Source: Alphaproteobacteria bacterium (lineage in GTDB: Bacteria; Pseudomonadota; Alphaproteobacteria; Rs-D84). Taken from it: a stretch of 15,879 nucleotides of DNA. This document shows, piece after piece, positions 11,901-15,879 of the stretch. Location: positions 1-15,879 of the forward strand of contig JAIDLK010000070.1 in NCBI GenBank assembly GCA_029051085.1, in the 5' to 3' direction. Both the position numbers and the translations under genes were made by a program. The stretch's first letter is position 1. Each line of letters opens with the position of its first letter. The notes beneath the pieces are model-generated. The model was not told the DNA's origin. It did not search any database and was given only the letters and a program-made list of their open reading frames with translations.

Positions 11901-14900
11901 TCGTGACAGTAAATGTGCCGCCGCGGCCTGTGGCGTTTACAGACGGATTGTACATCGCCGCGGCGTGTATGGGGGCGATAGAGAATGTTCCCGCCGCGCC
12001 AACCTGAGCCGTATATGAATATACGGCCTCTGTTGGGGTGATGTCTGTATATATTATTACGCGGTCTTCATGTGTCTGGGCAAAATCGTACTCGCCTGTC
12101 AGGGTTGCGCTGTCTGCGATAAAGCCGCCCGGCAATATATCAACGATAACGGCGTCGGTTACGTTTTTAACATCTTTGCGTGCGCGTGCAAATATTTTTA
12201 CTTGTACGTGGTCGCCTATCTTTGCATGATTTATGCGGTTGCCATCCATGTCATAATATTCGCGAACGATTTCCAAGCCGTTTGACTGTGGCGCAGATGT
12301 TTTTGGATAACCCTGTTGGGTTATGGTCCAGAACAAGTTTACACTTGTTCCGCAGTCAGGGCAGGCTATGTCTATTTTTTTTGCATCTGTCGGAATAGAG
12401 GCCGTAAATGTTCCTGTTTTTGATTGTGATAATACAGGCATTCCGTCAATGGTAACAGAAACCGCATCCGATATGGTGTTTGTATTGCCGGTATTGGCAG
12501 AGCTGCCCAATATAAGCGCCGCTGCGGTAAACGAGGAATATTCGCCGGCATTGATATATTTTATTTCGGTTTGTGATGGTGTTTTGGCCGCATGTCCGAA
12601 ATATTTGACCGCCAGGTATTCGCGTATCGCATTATTTGCAACTGTGTTGTCGAATTCCGATACGTATTTTATTGCGTCTTGTGTTTTGTATTTTGATGCC
12701 AGTGCCGCCGCGCGTTCGTCTTGGTGCATTATTGCGTATGACGCCGCTATATATTGGGCGGATAATCCGGATTCCCAGTTTTTCATATTTGCATTGGCCC
12801 ATTCTTCAAATTGTGAGATATAGGCCGTTGTAACATACTCGTTCGCAGTAATTACATATATTGCAAATGCGTGTGCATGCGCATCAAAAGAATCGTTTAT
12901 ATTTGTTCCGGCATATGTGCGCAGATAATCCAAAGCCCGTGTAGTCATATCGCGCGGTACGTCAAATCCACGAGCTTTCGCCAGATTCAAGAACTGTACG
13001 ACATAGGCGGTTATATATGCAGTGCGGCTGTTGCCTTCATTTCCGCGTCCGGCATTGCCACCTGCCCACATTGCAAAAGAACCGTCGTCGTTTTGGCGAT
13101 TTTTCAAAGTTGCAACAGTCTCTGCGATTTTTGCAGACGCGGTGTCGTATGTTATGCCAAGTATATCACTTGGACCGAGTACGGCATACGGCATTGCGCG
13201 TGAGGTTAACTGTTCGGTGCATGTCCATTCATAATTGTTCAGGTATTCAACCAATGGGCGAACCAATGCGTCTGTGCCATACGATATGTATAGTGTACGC
13301 ATGGACATATCTTCAAACATATCAATGCTTTTCGGGCTTAGTACTGTTTTTTTCCCGGTAAGCGCACCCATTTGAATATCGGTTGTGAATGGTGTTACAG
13401 GGCGTACGGATGCATGCGCCACGCCATTGGCGCCGAATGTGGCGCTGTGGGCGTTCACGCGGATATCCGCCGGGCCCAATATCTCGTCGGCATGGGCTGT
13501 AATTGTCCACAGACGCTCGGTCGCGACAGGGATATTCAATTGCGTATCTGTGTCAGACAGTTTTAGGCCGGCCGAGGCACTGGCGTTTGCCCTAAATTCT
13601 GTAATTGCGTCGTCATTGGTTTGATTTGAAATAACGGTGCCTATTTCGAATGAGTCGCCCGGTGCCACAGCCAATGGTGCGTTTACAGTTACAATCACAG
13701 GGCGACGTACCAGTACGGTTGTGTCAGCGGCCCCGATGCCGGAATCATTTGCGGCGACGGCGAATACGCGCAGTGCACCGTTGAAATAATCCGGAATATC
13801 AAATGTGACGGAGCCCGCGACATTTGCCCGTGTGTTGATTATTTCGGAATAGAACGCGACCGGGGCATCCGTACGTCTGGCAAACGGATTTGCCACCAAA
13901 CCAAGGCCGCCGTCCATATCGCTGTAATCACCGCCACCCGTTTTTGCAAATTCCCGCAGTATTTTGTATTCGGGCAAAATCAGGGATAAAATCTGATATG
14001 TTTCAACCTGAAGCGCGGCTTTCTTAAAGAAATGCGCGACGGGGCGGGGCAGCTGATAGCGTGCAACCTGCAAAATTCCTTCATCTATGGCAAAAATCAT
14101 TATGCGGGCATCGCTGCGTGTCTCGTATTTTACCGTCAGGTCCCCGGTGGTGATTTTTTCCGGTCCGGACAATTTTACGCCAATCGTATGGCGGGCGGTA
14201 TCGGCGATAAACGGTGCAACAGCATAAGTATAGGGTGTGGTGAATATGTCGCGGCTGTTTATATCACGGACAAAGGATACGTTGACATATCCGGTGCCTT
14301 CAAAGCCGGCAGGAACCGTTATATTCTGAACCGAATTGGTTGAATTTGTTTTGAACCATTTATATGCATATACTTTATCGCGCTCTATTGTAATCAGGCC
14401 GTATCCGGTATAGGGGGCGGTAATACTGACCTCTATTTTATCGCCCGGCGCATATGATGCGGCATTCAGCTTTATCTGTAATTCCGCATTTGTATCGGAT
14501 TCCAGCGCAGTATTTTCATCGCCTGCGACAAAATATTCAATATTTGCCATAATGTTGCCGGCCGCATTTATAATCTGGAGGTGATAGTTGCCCGGTGTTG
14601 TGGTATCAAGATTTACAGGCACTCCACGGTCGGTTATTGTTATATTATCCTCGGCCACAATTTTATCGCGGGTGACGGTCTGATATTTGTAATATCCTGA
14701 GCCGTCTTTTATCAGGCTTGTTAAATTTTCGCGTCTTATCAAACGCATCGTCATGTCAGAGACCGTAGTCGGTGTTGCCGTATGGTCTATTGCAATCAGA
14801 TTCACCGCTCGTGCGGCATTGCGTTTTATATATTTTATGTCGGAATTTGCGTGCCAGCCAATTAAATATTTGGCATTTGATATCCGACTGTTAAGTGCGG

Positions 14901-15879
14901 TTTGAACGCTTTGACCGGTTCCGGCCTCGAATCCGCGGACAATCAGTGTCATGGCGTATGTCGTGTTGTCCGATATGCTTTGCGCCATGGAAATGTCTAT
15001 GTCGGCATTGCCCTCGGCATCTGTATAAATATCATCAAATTCACGGCTGATTGCCTTGGCCGCGCCGCCTGAGGCCAATCCTGTGCCCGATATGAAATTA
15101 TCGGTAAATTTATAACCAGGAAATTCTTTGAATTCAAATGTAGTCGGCGTCAGTACAAGACGTGCGGATATGCGTCTGTCGGATGCCGGTGTTCCGAACA
15201 TGTTATGCAGAGCGATTGTCGCGGTTAAGTTATCCGGCGACAGCCATCCTGTATCATCGGCGCCGGGAACAGTTGCGCTTATTTTCATTGTATCGGGCGT
15301 AAATTCTTCCACGCGGAATGCGGAATAGCCCAACATGTCCTGTACTTTATTTTTTGAATTTAATGAATATAGCTGAATATTATATTCACCGACGGGTGCA
15401 TTGGATGGTATTTCATATTTTATATCGAACATACCATCGGCGCTTAAAGAAAAAGTTTTTTCAAATGTAATGCGGCCGCGTGCATCGCGCATTTCAAGTT
15501 TTACCGGAATGCCCGGAATAGGCTTAAAGCTTTTGTTTTTTACAATGCCGCCGATTATGGCTGTTTCGCCGGGGCGGTATATGCCGCGGTCTGTAAACAG
15601 GAATGCGTTCAATGCGGTTGTCGCGGATGCATATGTGCCGTCTATGTCAAATTTGGAGTATTCAACGCGGCGGTCGTATGCATTGTCGTATGGAATAAAG
15701 GAAACGTCGTTATCAATGCGCGCAACAATGGCGACCGGGGCTTTTTCGTTTTTATATTCGCTCCATGGCAGGTTGGGAATTTCCGCCCGCCCATTTTCAT
15801 CGGTACGGCCTGCCCATACCGAGTTTCCATTTCGGACCAAAACATAAATTTCAGCATCTGCAGCGGGGGTGCCGGATGT
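11884..15879 (-). CDS. Bacterial alpha-2-macroglobulin (5' end beyond window)
   Basis: The reading frame is open to the window edge: 1331 codons, with the N-terminus and any lipoprotein signal missing. The first visible residues (TSGTPAADAEIYVLV) already lie in an MG-type beta domain. Domains follow in the usual order: macroglobulin domains with FLFTDRGIYRPGE (the MG-type RxxYRPGE motif), the A2M domain with DYFNGALRVFAVAAND, and the thioester domain with CTEQ at 13210-13221 (YEWTCTEQLTSRAMPY). An alpha/alpha toroid (SFAMWAGGNAGRGNEGNSRTAYITAYV) and a C-terminal domain (VDILPGGF) come last. The Cys and Gln that form the thioester are intact. These proteins trap attacking proteases in the periplasm; the YfhM-PbpC pair is conserved and thought to couple defence to wall repair. 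Terminates 17 nt inside pbpC. Confidence 0.95.
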   Translation of the reverse strand, partial: TSGTPAADAEIYVLVRNGNSVWAGRTDENGRAEIPNLPWSEYKNEKAPVAIVARIDNDVSFIPYDNAYDRRVEYSKFDIDGTYASATTALNAFLFTDRGIYRPGETAIIGGIVKNKSFKPIPGIPVKLEMRDARGRITFEKTFSLSADGMFDIKYEIPSNAPVGEYNIQLYSLNSKNKVQDMLGYSAFRVEEFTPDTMKISATVPGADDTGWLSPDNLTATIALHNMFGTPASDRRISARLVLTPTTFEFKEFPGYKFTDNFISGTGLASGGAAKAISREFDDIYTDAEGNADIDISMAQSISDNTTYAMTLIVRGFEAGTGQSVQTALNSRISNAKYLIGWHANSDIKYIKRNAARAVNLIAIDHTATPTTVSDMTMRLIRRENLTSLIKDGSGYYKYQTVTRDKIVAEDNITITDRGVPVNLDTTTPGNYHLQIINAAGNIMANIEYFVAGDENTALESDTNAELQIKLNAASYAPGDKIEVSITAPYTGYGLITIERDKVYAYKWFKTNSTNSVQNITVPAGFEGTGYVNVSFVRDINSRDIFTTPYTYAVAPFIADTARHTIGVKLSGPEKITTGDLTVKYETRSDARIMIFAIDEGILQVARYQLPRPVAHFFKKAALQVETYQILSLILPEYKILREFAKTGGGDYSDMDGGLGLVANPFARRTDAPVAFYSEIINTRANVAGSVTFDIPDYFNGALRVFAVAANDSGIGAADTTVLVRRPVIVTVNAPLAVAPGDSFEIGTVISNQTNDDAITEFRANASASAGLKLSDTDTQLNIPVATERLWTITAHADEILGPADIRVNAHSATFGANGVAHASVRPVTPFTTDIQMGALTGKKTVLSPKSIDMFEDMSMRTLYISYGTDALVRPLVEYLNNYEWTCTEQLTSRAMPYAVLGPSDILGITYDTASAKIAETVATLKNRQNDDGSFAMWAGGNAGRGNEGNSRTAYITAYVVQFLNLAKARGFDVPRDMTTRALDYLRTYAGTNINDSFDAHAHAFAIYVITANEYVTTAYISQFEEWANANMKNWESGLSAQYIAASYAIMHQDERAAALASKYKTQDAIKYVSEFDNTVANNAIREYLAVKYFGHAAKTPSQTEIKYINAGEYSSFTAAALILGSSANTGNTNTISDAVSVTIDGMPVLSQSKTGTFTASIPTDAKKIDIACPDCGTSVNLFWTITQQGYPKTSAPQSNGLEIVREYYDMDGNRINHAKIGDHVQVKIFARARKDVKNVTDAVIVDILPGGFIADSATLTGEYDFAQTHEDRVIIYTDITPTEAVYSYTAQVGAAGTFSIAPIHAAAMYNPSVNATGRGGTFTVTNEENN

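Noticed and set aside
12323..12823. Plus-strand frame of 166 codons opposite the alpha-2-macroglobulin gene
   Set aside because: Antisense shadow of a well-supported gene with a recognisable protein family.

Overview
The window reads as a chromosomal piece of a Gram-negative bacterium, most likely an alphaproteobacterium of an uncultured, perhaps host-associated lineage. The envelope genes (LptC/LptB, a BamE-like lipoprotein, an OmpA-domain lipoprotein, PBP1C with an alpha-2-macroglobulin) establish the Gram-negative envelope. The class is inferred from the look of the CdnL/CarD-type regulator, the GIY-YIG protein and the cysteine-rich secreted proteins, and cannot be proven from sequence alone. 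Coding density is high except for three stretches that carry structured RNA or repeats.

Region 1 (1-1539) has no convincing protein gene. It holds two head-to-tail copies of a unit of about 671 bp. The outer flanks of the copies are almost identical, while their cores have diverged. Each core contains two foldable units of about 145-150 nt, giving four units (A-D) that share one architecture: a closing stem, two small hairpins, an AGAG joint, a hairpin, a short hairpin whose loop pairs back as a pseudoknot, and a final hairpin. Stems and pseudoknot are kept by compensatory changes. The tails and the following DNA are composite palindromic (REP-like) intergenic repeats.

Region 2 (1540-4871, all minus strand) holds a small GIY-YIG protein, a CarD/CdnL transcription factor with its own promoter and terminator, a cysteine-rich secreted protein, a BamE-like lipoprotein, and lptB-lptC (start and stop overlapping, transcribed lptC then lptB). 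lptA is not between them.

Region 3 (4872-9470) holds a secreted protein of unknown function with a strong promoter (plus), an OmpA-domain lipoprotein (plus), a 54-residue protein with a near-consensus promoter (plus), and two minus-strand genes for paralogous cysteine-rich secreted proteins. Each of these two paralogues is preceded by the same arrangement: a TTGnnT-17-TATACT promoter, a structured RNA of about 235-240 nt with covarying stems, an intrinsic terminator, and then the ribosome binding site of the gene. This looks like an undescribed leader RNA or attenuator, or an sRNA co-located with the family.

Region 4 (9525-15879, minus) is a two-gene envelope unit: a bacterial alpha-2-macroglobulin with an intact CxEQ thioester motif (its 5' end lies beyond the window) overlapping pbpC, which encodes penicillin-binding protein 1C. 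This is a known pairing thought to couple protease trapping to cell-wall repair.
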